From Flagellimonas pelagia (GTDB taxonomy: Bacteria > Bacteroidota > Bacteroidia > Flavobacteriales > Flavobacteriaceae): a stretch of DNA of 64,000 nucleotides. Shown here piece after piece: positions 44,832-54,173 of the stretch. Position 1 is the first letter of the stretch, and each line of letters starts with the position of its first letter. The position numbers and the translations under genes are program-made. Below the pieces are notes generated by a model, which was given only the letters and a program-made list of their open reading frames with translations, ran no database searches and was not told the DNA's origin. The stretch covers positions 372,001 through 436,000 of the forward strand of contig NZ_QXFI01000033.1 in the NCBI RefSeq assembly GCF_003584135.1, in the 5' to 3' direction.

Positions 44832-45743
44832 ATGCAAAAGATTTTAATACCTACGGATTTTTCGGAAAATGCATGGAATGCCATCGACTACGCCATGCAA
44901 TTGTTCCGCAACAAACGTTGTACTTTTTATCTGCTCAATACCTACACCCCGGTGATTCCAAGTAGCCGTTTTATGGCGAAAATGGTGGATGGCGTTCGTA
45001 TTGTTGATGCGGTGAGGGAGACTTCTGAACGAGGATTACAGAAAACTGTGGCTCGGATAAAAAGCAAGTATGGCAATCCCAACCATACTTTTGAGACCAT
45101 TTCATCATTCAACCTATTGATGGAAGAGGTAAAGGATATTGTGGAAACGTTGGGTATCCATTTAGTGGTTACCGGAACCAAGGGAGCTTCAGGTGTGGAT
45201 GAGGTTTTTATGGGGAGCAATACGGTGCGAATCATAAAGAGCACCAAAAAATGTCCCATCCTGGCCATACCGTACAATTTTGAATATGTGACTCCATCGG
45301 AGATTGCATTCGCCACCGATTTTAATAGGTTCTATACCACTTCGGAGCTTTCCCCCTTATTGGAAATGGCCAAAATGTTCAAGGCCACCATACGGATCGT
45401 GCATGTACAATATGGCATTAAGGCCCTTTCGGAATTGCAGCAGTTCAACCTGAACATGTTGCGAAGGTATCTGGGCGACGTGGAACACTATATACATACC
45501 GTTTCGGAACTCAACTCGGTATCCCATACCCTTGAAATGTTTTCAAAGGAACTTGACATCCATTTGCTGGCCCTGTTAAACTATCAGCACAGCTACATGG
45601 AAAAAATGACCCGGGAACCCATCATCAAAAGAACAGCGTTCCACACGCAAATTCCCTTGTTGGTGATCCCGGAATTGGGCATGGAAGGCATTAGTGTCGA
45701 GGAAGAGCAAGAAGAGGAACAAAAGATGGAATCGCATCATTAA
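44832..45743 (+). CDS. Universal stress protein, tandem-domain (UspA family)
   Basis: A 303-residue Usp with a first domain opening KILIPTDFSENAWNAIDYAM and an ATP-type segment VVTGTKGASGVDEVFMGSNTVRIIKSTKKCPILAIP. A second, diverged half follows, and the last 20 residues are nearly all acidic or polar (EEEQEEEQKMESHH), which the other two Usps lack. It is monocistronic, following the Crp/Fnr gene, with its own box. Confidence 0.88.
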   Translation: MQKILIPTDFSENAWNAIDYAMQLFRNKRCTFYLLNTYTPVIPSSRFMAKMVDGVRIVDAVRETSERGLQKTVARIKSKYGNPNHTFETISSFNLLMEEVKDIVETLGIHLVVTGTKGASGVDEVFMGSNTVRIIKSTKKCPILAIPYNFEYVTPSEIAFATDFNRFYTTSELSPLLEMAKMFKATIRIVHVQYGIKALSELQQFNLNMLRRYLGDVEHYIHTVSELNSVSHTLEMFSKELDIHLLALLNYQHSYMEKMTREPIIKRTAFHTQIPLLVIPELGMEGISVEEEQEEEQKMESHH

Positions 45744-45765
45744 TTAACTCTCCCTTCCTATCTTT

Positions 45766-45804
45766 AAGCCCGGATCCGAAATTCCCAGATCCGGGCTTAA
45801 TTTT
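45766..45804 (+). terminator. Terminator after the third usp gene
   Basis: Perfect 11-bp inverted repeat AAGCCCGGATC (45766-45776) and GATCCGGGCTT (45788-45798) followed by AATTTT. It lies just before the start codon of the next gene at 45810, so its 3' arm is close to that gene's initiation region. Confidence 0.75.
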
Positions 45805-45809
45805 CATAT

Positions 45810-46745
45810 ATGACCAAGCAAGACCTCATCGAATGCCACAATCGGATAAAGCCGTTCATCCACAATACCCCTGTCCTTACCTCCCGTTTGATCAATGGTG
45901 TTTCCGGAGCTGAACTGTTCTTTAAGTGTGAAAACTTCCAACGAATGGGAGCCTTTAAAATGCGGGGGGCGGCCAATGCCATTATGCAGTTGAGCGAGGA
46001 ACAAAAGCGACAAGGTGTGGTGACCCATTCCTCGGGGAATTTTGCACAGGCCCTTTCCCTTGCCGCGCAAGGTCTGGGGGTGAAGGCCTATATCGTAATG
46101 CCCAATACCGCTCCCCAAGTGAAAAAGGACGCGGTAAGGGGGTATGGAGGACTCGTAATTGAATGTGAACCTACCTTGGAGGCCCGTGAACGTGAATCCA
46201 AACAAATCGAGGAAAAATACGGGGCAACCTTCATCCATCCATCCAACGATGACCAAGTTATTTTGGGACAAGGAACGGCTTGCATGGAATTGTTGGAGGC
46301 ATATCCCAACCTAGATTACGTGGTGACCCCTGTAGGCGGAGGTGGCCTGATTGCCGGAACGGCCCTTGCTGCACACTATTTTGGAAAAGAATGCAGTACG
46401 ATTGGTGGGGAGCCTTTGGAAACGGACGATGCCTATAGATCCCTGTTGAGCGGTAAAATAGAGTCCAATGAAACCACAAATACGATCGCGGATGGGTTAA
46501 AAACCCAATTGGGAGATAGAAACTTTCCTATTATCCAACAGCATGTAGAGGAAATTATACGGGTGAAAGAAGCTGAAATCGTTACCGCCATGCGGATTCT
46601 TTGGGAGCGGTTAAAGATTGTATGTGAACCTTCCAGTGCTGTTGCCTTTGCCGCTATATTAAATCAAAAGGAAAAGTTCAAAGGAAAAAAAACAGGTATC
46701 ATCATTTCGGGTGGAAACGTGGATCTGGCCCATTTGCCCTTTTAA
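45810..46745 (+). CDS. Threonine dehydratase / serine racemase-like PLP enzyme
   Basis: A 311-residue fold-type II PLP enzyme. The cofactor lysine is in FQRMGAFKMRGA and the phosphate loop is VTPVGGGGLIAGT. There is no C-terminal regulatory ACT domain, so it is the short catabolic type. It could act as threonine ammonia-lyase (2-oxobutyrate from threonine) or as a serine/threonine racemase; sequence alone does not decide. It follows the usp gene after a terminator, and is convergent with the histidine kinase. Confidence 0.85.
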   Translation: MTKQDLIECHNRIKPFIHNTPVLTSRLINGVSGAELFFKCENFQRMGAFKMRGAANAIMQLSEEQKRQGVVTHSSGNFAQALSLAAQGLGVKAYIVMPNTAPQVKKDAVRGYGGLVIECEPTLEARERESKQIEEKYGATFIHPSNDDQVILGQGTACMELLEAYPNLDYVVTPVGGGGLIAGTALAAHYFGKECSTIGGEPLETDDAYRSLLSGKIESNETTNTIADGLKTQLGDRNFPIIQQHVEEIIRVKEAEIVTAMRILWERLKIVCEPSSAVAFAAILNQKEKFKGKKTGIIISGGNVDLAHLPF

Positions 46746-46755
46746 AAAAAGATTA

Positions 46756-48207
46756 TTATTTCTGGAAGTGCATAATGAAAGTGGTACCCACATCTTTCTC
46801 ACTTTTCACCTCTATCTTTCCGTTCATGGCTTCCACTTGGGTCTTGACCAAATAAAGCCCTAACCCCTTACCCTCTGTGGCACCGCTCAATCTTCCATAC
46901 ATATCAAAGATTTTTCGCTCCCTTTCCGGTGTCAATTCTATTCCAATCCCGTTGTCCGACACCGTTAATATCACTTCGGATTCAGTTTCTTCCGTGGAAA
47001 GTTCTATGGAAGGTTTTTCCTCTTCCTTGGAATAATGCAAGGCATTGAGAATTAGATTGTACAGGATATTGTTAAAATAGCTCCTGATCCCCATAATCCC
47101 TTCGGCCCTGGAAAAATCCGTCAGGACCACGGCCTCTTTCTTATCAATCTCATCGGCCAAAAGGCCATCCACATCCTTCATGACCTCTTTTAACTTGATT
47201 TTCTTGAAGTTTTCCTTGTCCACCCTTTTTAACGACAACGATAGGTTTAGGTCTTTTATGGTCTGGTCCAACGCTTCTGTAGTGTTCTCTATTTTTTTCA
47301 TGATATCATCATTCATGTCATGGGTTCCCCAATCATAAATTTTAGATAGCATTAAAAGATTTGAGATAGGCGCTCTTAAGTTGTGTGATATGATCCGGAC
47401 AAAATTCTGAAGTTCGTTGTTCTGTTGCACTATTTGATGATTGTACATAACATCCTTCGTAATATCCTGTGTAGTCCCGGACATCCGGTATGGGATACCG
47501 TTCATATCGTAAAACGCCCTACCTATCTGGTGCACATAACGTATCTCCCCATCGTTTACCACTATTCTGTGCACAATGTCATGCAGCACTTTTTCATTGA
47601 TACATCGTTCTACATCCTCATTGAATACTTGCTGGTCCTCTGGGTGAATAATGTTCATCAATGCCTCAAAAGTGGCCTCAAACTTTCCTGGAACTTGGCC
47701 AAAAATATGAAACAACTGATCAGACCATGTAATTTCATCCTTGATCATGTCCCAGTTCCAATGACCAAAATTGGCAATCTCTTGGGCCTCCTGGTACCGC
47801 TCTTCACTTTCTTCAAGTTGGTGAATGTTATCGAGCTCTTGGGTTATGTCTTTCTGCCAAATACAGCATCCAATAACATTGCCTGTATCATCCATAAATG
47901 GTTGAAAAGAAAACTCGTGTACAAAGGTACTGTGATTATGTAGGAAAGTATGTTCCGAAGTAGTTGCATACCTGTTGAGTGCTTTTTCGCAACCCTGTTT
48001 GCATGGACTGAAGAATACTCCTTGCTCGTAGATTCTCCGAAGGTCCATCCCCTTTATGGTGTCACCTAAATGCTCATCCCTTATTCTTTTTTCAAATGAG
48101 GAATTAAAGGCCGTAAGTCTGTAATCACTATCCATTGCCCAAACAACGTCGCCTCTATCCCCAACAATTTCTATCTTGTTATGAATAAGTATCTGTTTCT
48201 CTTTCAC
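46756..48207 (-). CDS. PAS-domain hybrid-type sensor histidine kinase
   Basis: A 483-residue kinase with two or three PAS-like domains (about residues 10-125, 130-250) and no membrane helix, so it is cytoplasmic. The phospho-acceptor is His275 in VRIISHNLRAPISNLL. The ATP domain shows NLILNALHYSKE, DNGIGI and GKGLGLYLV. PAS pocket residues (Cys69, Cys73 and His-rich segments around 86-97) could hold a cofactor, but this is inference. The response regulator lies upstream with a gap of 56 bases, so the two probably form one pair. Confidence 0.88.
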   Translation of the reverse strand: MKEKQILIHNKIEIVGDRGDVVWAMDSDYRLTAFNSSFEKRIRDEHLGDTIKGMDLRRIYEQGVFFSPCKQGCEKALNRYATTSEHTFLHNHSTFVHEFSFQPFMDDTGNVIGCCIWQKDITQELDNIHQLEESEERYQEAQEIANFGHWNWDMIKDEITWSDQLFHIFGQVPGKFEATFEALMNIIHPEDQQVFNEDVERCINEKVLHDIVHRIVVNDGEIRYVHQIGRAFYDMNGIPYRMSGTTQDITKDVMYNHQIVQQNNELQNFVRIISHNLRAPISNLLMLSKIYDWGTHDMNDDIMKKIENTTEALDQTIKDLNLSLSLKRVDKENFKKIKLKEVMKDVDGLLADEIDKKEAVVLTDFSRAEGIMGIRSYFNNILYNLILNALHYSKEEEKPSIELSTEETESEVILTVSDNGIGIELTPERERKIFDMYGRLSGATEGKGLGLYLVKTQVEAMNGKIEVKSEKDVGTTFIMHFQK

Positions 48208-48263
48208 TGCTTAGGCTGGTGTAAAGTAACCCATTAAAGATTGTATCATTAAAAATAGAATCT

Positions 48264-48656
48264 TTACTTTTTATAAGAACTTTGTAGATAATCTTCCAAA
48301 TGTGATATCTGTAATGGCTTAGTAATAAACTCCTTAACGTATTTTTCGTATTTTTTGGCTTCTTCTTTATCCGCATCGGATTCTGAGGAAGTTACGAGCA
48401 AAACTTCATTACTTTCTGAAAAATCCTCCAACATCATAAATTCCAAGAATTCAAAACCGCTCATCTCAGGCATATTGATATCCAACAAGATCAGGGTTTT
48501 GGTGTTGGGGTTCTCCCTAAAACGAAGATCATCCAGGGCAAGTTCCGGATTGGTAAAACTTTTTACCCTTTCCTCCAATCCCATTCTTCTGAAATGGATT
48601 GCATTAATCGTGTTTACCAAGTCTTCGTCATCAACCAAATAAATTTCCTTATACAT
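48264..48656 (-). CDS. CheY-like single-domain response regulator
   Basis: A 130-residue receiver domain without an output domain. The acidic pocket is in LVDDED, the phosphorylated aspartate in LILLDINMPEMSG, and the conserved lysine in FITKPL. The start MYKEIYLVDDED is chosen over an ATG four codons upstream because it lines up with the family. It lies upstream of the PAS kinase gene on the same strand. Output target is unknown; single-domain regulators often act on other proteins. Confidence 0.88.
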   Translation of the reverse strand: MYKEIYLVDDEDLVNTINAIHFRRMGLEERVKSFTNPELALDDLRFRENPNTKTLILLDINMPEMSGFEFLEFMMLEDFSESNEVLLVTSSESDADKEEAKKYEKYVKEFITKPLQISHLEDYLQSSYKK

Positions 48657-48668
48657 AATGTCTGGCAA

Positions 48669-48980
48669 TAATAAATTAAGTTAGTTTTTTTAGTTTGCGT
48701 ACCTTAAATATTGATAGCATACAGAATATAAAACTCCAAATCCCATCTTTTATTATATTATTGAATTGGCAAAAAAATCCTCTAATTATGCCGATTATTA
48801 CACTGTTTTAAGAATTTTCGTTACACAGAAAATGATATGGATTTCTACAAATTCTTTCAATACCGATATTCGGGCACGCTATACTTAAAGATATTGTTTT
48901 ATTTTAACATTTAACAAAAAATTACAACAAATGTAATTTTTGCACATAAAAAAAGCTCCCGAAAAAGGAGCTTCTATCTT
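48669..48980. other. AT-rich intergenic region between the response regulator and tRNA-Leu
   Basis: About 310 bases with no coding frame. It contains the tRNA-Leu terminator at its right end and very AT-rich sequence that could hold the promoter of the response regulator; I see no clear -7/-33 pair or palindrome of the TGAY-N4-RTCA type. Confidence 0.6.
48947..48973 (-). terminator. Terminator of tRNA-Leu
   Basis: On the minus strand a stem of AAGCTCC with GGAGCTT (48967-48973 and 48953-48959) and an eight-base loop is followed by a run of T, just downstream of tRNA-Leu. Confidence 0.8.
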
Positions 48981-49065
48981 TGGTGCGGATGACAGGAATC
49001 GAACCTGCACACCTTGCGGCACTAGATCCTAAGTCTAGCGTGTCTACCAGTTCCACCACATCCGC
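48981..49065 (-). tRNA. tRNA-Leu (anticodon TAG)
   Basis: A class II tRNA on the minus strand with encoded CCA end (48981-48983). Acceptor stem GCGGATG pairs with CATCCGC, discriminator A. The anticodon loop CTTAGGA gives anticodon TAG, which reads CUA/CUG. The long variable arm and T loop TTCGATT are present. Confidence 0.95.
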
Positions 49066-49162
49066 AGAAAGGAGTGCAAATATAAATCAATTTTCCGATT
49101 TGCAAATCTGATACCTTTAAAAACTTGTTTTTTGTACTTTTAGGGTCGTTTTTAACACATTT

Positions 49163-50551
49163 ATGGAAGACATCAACAACTACATCCACTCCAACAAGGA
49201 CAGATTCATCAACGAACTTATTGAACTGCTAAAACTTCCCTCCATCAGTGCGGATACCGCTTATTCCCACGATGTACTGGAAACTGCGAAGGCCGTTGAA
49301 AAATCCTTGATCGACGCGGGTTGCGACAATGCCGAGATTTGTGAGACCAAGGGCTATCCCGTGGTTTATGCCGATAAGATCATCGACCCCAATTTACCCA
49401 CTGTACTGGTCTATGGCCATTACGATGTGCAGCCACCGGATCCCATGAACCTTTGGGACTCCCCTCCTTTTGAACCCGTCATCAAAAAAACAGAAAAGCA
49501 CCCTGATGGTGCCATTTTTGCCCGTGGCGCCTGTGACGATAAAGGTCAGTTTTTCATGCACGTGAAGGCGGTGGAATTCATGATCAAGAACAATCAGTTG
49601 CCCTGCAATGTCAAGTTTATGATCGAGGGCGAGGAAGAGGTCGGCAGCGATAGTTTGGCCGGTTTTCTGGATGCAAACAAGGAAAAACTCAAGAACGATA
49701 TCATTTTGATTTCCGACACCGGGATGATTTCCAACCAAAACCCTTCCATCACCACCGGTTTGCGTGGCCTTAGCTACGTGGAAGTGGAAGTGACCGGGGC
49801 CAACCGTGACCTGCACTCCGGAATTTATGGTGGGGCAGCACCCAACCCCATCAACGTATTGGCAAAAATGATTGCTGCCCTTCACGATGAGAACAACCAT
49901 ATTACCATTCCTGGGTTTTATGACAAGGTAGAAATCATTTCCGATGAAGAACGTGCTGAAATGGCCAAGGCTCCCTTCGACCTAGAGGAGTACAAAAAGG
50001 CTTTGGACATCGGCGATGTACATGGGGAAAAAGGGTATACCACCACGGAACGTTTCGGTATACGGCCCACGTTGGATGTAAACGGTATTTGGGGCGGCTA
50101 CACCGGTGAAGGCGCCAAAACTGTTATTGCCAGTAAGGCCTATGCCAAAATTTCCATGCGATTGGTGCCCAACCAGGATTGGCATGAAATCACGGACCTG
50201 TTCACCAAGCACTTTATCTCCCTTGCGCCCAAAAGTGTAAAAGTAAAAGTGACCCCGCACCATGGTGGTCAGGCTTATGTGACCCCTATTGATAGTGATG
50301 GGTACCAAGCGGCAGCCAAAGCCATAGAAAAAACATTTGGTAAAAGTCCCGTACCCCAACGAACTGGGGGCAGTATTCCGATTGTGGCCCTATTTGAAAA
50401 GGTATTGGAAAGCAAGACCATTCTATTGGGGTTTGGGTTGGACAGTGATGCCATCCATTCGCCCAACGAGCATTTTGGGGTGTGGAATTTCTTGAAAGGA
50501 ATCGAGACCATCCCCTATTTCTACCAATATTATGCGGAGATGAAAGCTTAA
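49163..50551 (+). CDS. M20-family dipeptidase/carboxypeptidase
   Basis: A 462-residue zinc peptidase of the M20 family (dipeptidase/carnosinase-like). Catalytic motifs in order are VYGHYDVQPPDPMN, ARGACDDKGQF (bridging aspartate) and MIEGEEEVGSDSL (general base and ligand). A dimerisation domain follows about residue 190, and the final ligand histidine is in SDAIHSPNEHFGVWN. It has no signal peptide, so it acts in the cytoplasm on peptides. It ends four bases within the convergent phnA gene. Confidence 0.93.
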   Translation: MEDINNYIHSNKDRFINELIELLKLPSISADTAYSHDVLETAKAVEKSLIDAGCDNAEICETKGYPVVYADKIIDPNLPTVLVYGHYDVQPPDPMNLWDSPPFEPVIKKTEKHPDGAIFARGACDDKGQFFMHVKAVEFMIKNNQLPCNVKFMIEGEEEVGSDSLAGFLDANKEKLKNDIILISDTGMISNQNPSITTGLRGLSYVEVEVTGANRDLHSGIYGGAAPNPINVLAKMIAALHDENNHITIPGFYDKVEIISDEERAEMAKAPFDLEEYKKALDIGDVHGEKGYTTTERFGIRPTLDVNGIWGGYTGEGAKTVIASKAYAKISMRLVPNQDWHEITDLFTKHFISLAPKSVKVKVTPHHGGQAYVTPIDSDGYQAAAKAIEKTFGKSPVPQRTGGSIPIVALFEKVLESKTILLGFGLDSDAIHSPNEHFGVWNFLKGIETIPYFYQYYAEMKA

Positions 50552-51126
50552 AGCTTCTTCACGTATTTGGTTAGGATGACAATCTGTTGACCGTCCACCT
50601 TGCCTTCAATATATTCGGCATTTTCGCGATCCAGGGAAATCCGTCTCACGGCGGTTCCCTGTTTTGCGACCATGCTGGAACCTTTAACTTTCAAGTCTTT
50701 GATGAGCACCACATTGTCTCCGTTTTCCAATACTACCCCATTGGAATCGCGATGCACCACCATGTCCGCGGCATCCTGACCTTCGCCGGTTGCCTTGGCC
50801 CAGGCCAAAACCTCGTCATCCAAGTACATCATATCCAACAGATCTTGCGGCCAACCTTCGGATTTTAATCGATTCAACATACGCCAAGCCACCACCTTAA
50901 CAGCGTCGTGCTCACTCCACATGCTATCGTTCAAACATCGCCAATGATTGGAATCCATGCTTTCGGGATCTTCAATCTGACCTAAACAGGTGGCACAGGC
51001 CAACACACTGCCATCCAATCCTCCGGTAGACACTGGTGGCACTTCATATACCTTCAAATCTTCCGTTGCGCCACAAAGTTCACATTGGTTACCGCTCCTG
51101 TTCTGTAAATCTTCCAATAATCCCAT
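50548..51126 (-). CDS. phnA: PhnA-family protein
   Basis: A 192-residue PhnA protein. An N-terminal zinc ribbon is formed by CELCGATEDLKVYEV with CATCLGQIED, and the C-terminal alkylphosphonate-utilisation-associated domain contains SNGVVLENGDNVVLIKDLKVKGSS in two pieces. Despite its name, PhnA is not a phosphonate hydrolase in most bacteria and its role is unclear. It stands alone and overlaps the convergent dipeptidase gene by four bases. Confidence 0.88.
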   Translation of the reverse strand: MGLLEDLQNRSGNQCELCGATEDLKVYEVPPVSTGGLDGSVLACATCLGQIEDPESMDSNHWRCLNDSMWSEHDAVKVVAWRMLNRLKSEGWPQDLLDMMYLDDEVLAWAKATGEGQDAADMVVHRDSNGVVLENGDNVVLIKDLKVKGSSMVAKQGTAVRRISLDRENAEYIEGKVDGQQIVILTKYVKKL

Positions 51127-51196
51127 GATGTTGTATTTGACGGCAAACTTAACATTTTTGGAAAGTAAAACATCCTATTATCAATTTTAACAAACT

Positions 51197-51236
51197 CTAC
51201 ATTTGTAGAATTAAAATTTTTATTCTATATTTGTAG
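51197..51236 (+). promoter_or_regulatory. Promoter and twin operator of the BlaI/M56 operon
   Basis: Two near-identical dyads, CTACATTTGTAG (51197-51208) and CTATATTTGTAG (51225-51236), 28 bases apart. The second contains an exact -7 element TATATTTG (51226-51233), and TTG of the first (51203-51205) lies 20 bases upstream as a -33 element. A repressor bound here would cover the promoter, as expected for BlaI/MecI. Confidence 0.75.
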
Positions 51237-51258
51237 AGCACAATTAAAAATACCACAG

Positions 51259-51624
51259 ATGCAGTTGTCAAAAGCAGAAGAAGAATTGATGAACATTGTT
51301 TGGATGTTGAAGAAGGCCTACATGAAAGACCTTTTGGACGCTTATCCGGAACCCAAACCGGCCACCACTACGGTAGCGACCCTTTTAAAACGGATGGCGG
51401 ACAAAGGCTTTGTTGCCTACAACACTATAGGAAGAAGTAGGGAATACTATCCACTGGTGAAAAAGCAGGATTACTTTTCCAAACACGTGAACGGGCTCAT
51501 CAAAAACTTTTTTAACGACAGTGCCAGCCAATTTGCTTCCTTCTTCGCCAAAGAAACGAACTTGAGCAAAGCCGAATTAGAAGAATTGAGAAAATTGATA
51601 GACAACGAAATCAAAAAGAAATAA
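51259..51624 (+). CDS. BlaI/MecI-family repressor
   Basis: A 121-residue winged-helix repressor of the BlaI/MecI/CopY family. LSKAEEELMNIVWMLKKAYMKDLLDAYPEPKPATTTVATLLKRM covers the DNA-binding helices, and the C-terminal helices form the dimer domain. Such repressors are inactivated by proteolysis triggered by a membrane M56 sensor. It precedes the M56 gene by two bases and its own operator lies directly upstream. Nothing indicates beta-lactam resistance; no beta-lactamase gene is part of the operon. Confidence 0.92.
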   Translation: MQLSKAEEELMNIVWMLKKAYMKDLLDAYPEPKPATTTVATLLKRMADKGFVAYNTIGRSREYYPLVKKQDYFSKHVNGLIKNFFNDSASQFASFFAKETNLSKAELEELRKLIDNEIKKK

Positions 51625-51626
51625 CC

Positions 51627-54065
51627 ATGTTGGTCTTCCTATTAAAATCCACCGCATGCCTTGTCATTTTCCTAGCCTTTTATAAACTGGTTTTGGAAAA
51701 GGAAAGCATACACCAATTCAAACGATTCTTTCTGTTGGGAGCATTGATTACCTCCTTCTTAATCCCAGCTGTAGTCTTCACAGAATATGTGGAAATGGCA
51801 CAACAAACTACCCAAACCACCTCTCCCATCACTGGGCAAATTTCGGACACAGTAACTGGTCAAGTAGTTACAGAAGAGCCCTATTTTGATTGGGAAATTG
51901 GATTGTGGATGGTTTATGTTTTGGGTGTTATCGGATTTGGAGTTCGATTTTTAAGGAACCTAGCTCAAATTACTCTACGTATACGCAAAAATCCCAAATT
52001 CAAGGAAAACTTCATTACCAGGGTACTCTTAAGACAATCCCTTCCACCCCATACCTTCTTCAACTATATCTTTTTGAACCAAAAACAATTTGAGGAGAAA
52101 CATATTCCACAGGAGGTAATCTTACATGAAGAAACTCATGCCAAGCAACGGCATAGCCTGGATATCTTACTCATTGAATTGGCCCAGGTCATTCTATGGT
52201 TCAACCCCATCATCTACTTGTTTAAATCGTCCATTAAGCTGAACCACGAATTTTTGGCGGACAGGGCGGTAATCAAAGGGAGTAATGACCACCATTCCCA
52301 ATATCAAAATACTATCCTATCGTACTTATCACACGGTAGTTTTGAACAATATCAGTCGACCGGCATTGCCAATGCCATTAATTATTCATCAATCAAAAAA
52401 AGGTTTACAGTCATGAAAACAAACACATCAAGAAAATCATTTGTATTGAGGAGCCTGCTCGTGCTTCCACTTACGGCCCTGTTATTATTGGGGTTTAGTG
52501 AAACTGAGAAAGTCCCCGTGGTAAAAAACGTGGGTTCGGAAACGTCCATTTATCCAAAGTCCAGCAATCTAAATGCAGTCGAAAGTCTGTCCCCGAGATC
52601 AATAGAACTGGCTGGTTTAGTGGTAGATTCAGAAACCCTTTTGCCCTTGGAAAATGCAACCATATTGGGGAACGATGGGCAAATTCTCTCCAAAACCGAC
52701 AACCGAGGTTATTATACGGTTGAGCTTGAAGTTTCAAACCCAGGAGAGATTTATTTTGATTTCTCCGTGGTCAAAGAAGGTTACAATTCAATTGCACAAA
52801 AGGAACACTGGGGGGATCTACAGGGCAACATTAGTTCCGCCATGTATTTTGCCATGCGACAAAAGAAGTCAAGTGCAAAAGAACTTTCTTCCTTGGTAAC
52901 CAATCCTAAAAATCTTGATTACGAAACAATTCTAACGAGCTATAACCAAGTTAAAGAGGATTTCGAGTTTCATAAAAAGATGGACGAGGCCAAAAAGGGC
53001 AATCAAAATATTTTTATGCAGGTGGAGGGCCAATACTATTTGGTGAGCGATAGTTGGATCAAACTAAATTCCAAGGATGATTTGGTCATGGTCGATGGCA
53101 AAACCCTCCTACCAGCCTTCAAATTGAATAAAACCATCAAAAGAAATCAAATAACTGGCATGACACCTTTGGAAAAAGGACAAGGAGCAGGCTTTGCCAT
53201 ATACACGGTGTCTGCCCAAAAAGCCATCGATTTCATTGAAATCTACATCAATAATAACGGCAAATTATTATTTCAAGGGAAGATCGTTCCTTTGGAGGAT
53301 TTAAAGCAAACGCTTTCCAAAGTCAACGAACATCTTTCCTTTGATCAACGCAAAAAAATAGTTCGTTCGGTTATACACGTAGAAGCCAAAACACCAAAAG
53401 ATGTCATCCAGCAGGTGGATAAAATCCTTGCGGAATATGGTGCTGCCACCATCAATATTGTAGGTCCTGAAACTTCTCCGCAATCCAGTGCTTCTCGTGA
53501 GGAGATGAAAGAATACAATGCCTTGGCCAAAAAATACAATGAAATGGATCGTAACCATATGTACATTCAAAAGCAAGAGGTGATGCGGTTAAAGGAAATC
53601 TACGGTAAAATGTCCAAAAAACAACAGGAAGATGCGGAACCCTTCCCTAATTTTCCGCCACCGCCTCCAGCACCAGATGCACCTGAACCTCCTAAAAATG
53701 TTTCGGATACAGAGTATGCTTCAAATCAAATTCAAAAAATAATTGATACAAATGATCCCTATGATGTTGTTGGCGGCAATATTGCACAACCAGCATCACC
53801 AATAGCCCCAACAAATGTTAATGACATAAATATTTATAATCCGTCTTCTCCCCCTGCTCCACCAGAGCCCAAATCCCCTATGGAGCATATCAAGGAAATG
53901 GCAGCCAAGGGGGCCACCTTCATGCATAATGGAAAAGAAATAACCGCCAAGGAAGCTATCAAGGTGTTGGAAAACAATAAGAGCATCAATATTGATACCA
54001 GAGGATCAGATAGTGGCAAACCTATCGTGAAACTCTCCACGGAGCCCATCGTAATAGAAAACTAG
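51627..54065 (+). CDS. M56-family (BlaR1-like) membrane peptidase with carboxypeptidase-like and proline-rich domains
   Basis: An 812-residue membrane sensor-peptidase. Membrane helices occur at about residues 3-20, 33-52, 92-108, 185-200 and 272-292. The zinc site is HEETH (167-171) with HEFLAD (207-212). After the last helix comes a carboxypeptidase-regulatory-like beta domain (about residues 325-390, starting ELAGLVVDSETLLPLENA). A long helical region follows, then two proline-rich segments (about residues 675 and 745). The penicillin-binding sensor of true BlaR1 is absent, so the ligand must differ. It shares an operon and promoter with the BlaI-type repressor. Confidence 0.9.
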   Translation: MLVFLLKSTACLVIFLAFYKLVLEKESIHQFKRFFLLGALITSFLIPAVVFTEYVEMAQQTTQTTSPITGQISDTVTGQVVTEEPYFDWEIGLWMVYVLGVIGFGVRFLRNLAQITLRIRKNPKFKENFITRVLLRQSLPPHTFFNYIFLNQKQFEEKHIPQEVILHEETHAKQRHSLDILLIELAQVILWFNPIIYLFKSSIKLNHEFLADRAVIKGSNDHHSQYQNTILSYLSHGSFEQYQSTGIANAINYSSIKKRFTVMKTNTSRKSFVLRSLLVLPLTALLLLGFSETEKVPVVKNVGSETSIYPKSSNLNAVESLSPRSIELAGLVVDSETLLPLENATILGNDGQILSKTDNRGYYTVELEVSNPGEIYFDFSVVKEGYNSIAQKEHWGDLQGNISSAMYFAMRQKKSSAKELSSLVTNPKNLDYETILTSYNQVKEDFEFHKKMDEAKKGNQNIFMQVEGQYYLVSDSWIKLNSKDDLVMVDGKTLLPAFKLNKTIKRNQITGMTPLEKGQGAGFAIYTVSAQKAIDFIEIYINNNGKLLFQGKIVPLEDLKQTLSKVNEHLSFDQRKKIVRSVIHVEAKTPKDVIQQVDKILAEYGAATINIVGPETSPQSSASREEMKEYNALAKKYNEMDRNHMYIQKQEVMRLKEIYGKMSKKQQEDAEPFPNFPPPPPAPDAPEPPKNVSDTEYASNQIQKIIDTNDPYDVVGGNIAQPASPIAPTNVNDINIYNPSSPPAPPEPKSPMEHIKEMAAKGATFMHNGKEITAKEAIKVLENNKSINIDTRGSDSGKPIVKLSTEPIVIEN

Positions 54066-54090
54066 CCTTCCAAGAAGCCTTATTATGTTA

Positions 54091-54116
54091 AAAGCCCCTT
54101 AATTGGGGCTTTTTAT
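54091..54116 (+). terminator. Terminator after the BlaI/M56 operon
   Basis: Stem AAGCCCC with GGGGCTT and a TTAATT loop, followed by TTTTTA, 26 bases after the M56 stop codon. Confidence 0.85.
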
Positions 54117-54173
54117 GTAACAATATTTCCAAAATCACGTTCTAATACCCTATCAATCAAAGAGAACACGATC

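Noticed and set aside
45759..45766. TATCTTTA as a promoter of the PLP dehydratase gene
   Set aside because: It has no TTG at a proper distance and it overlaps the first base of a strong terminator hairpin.
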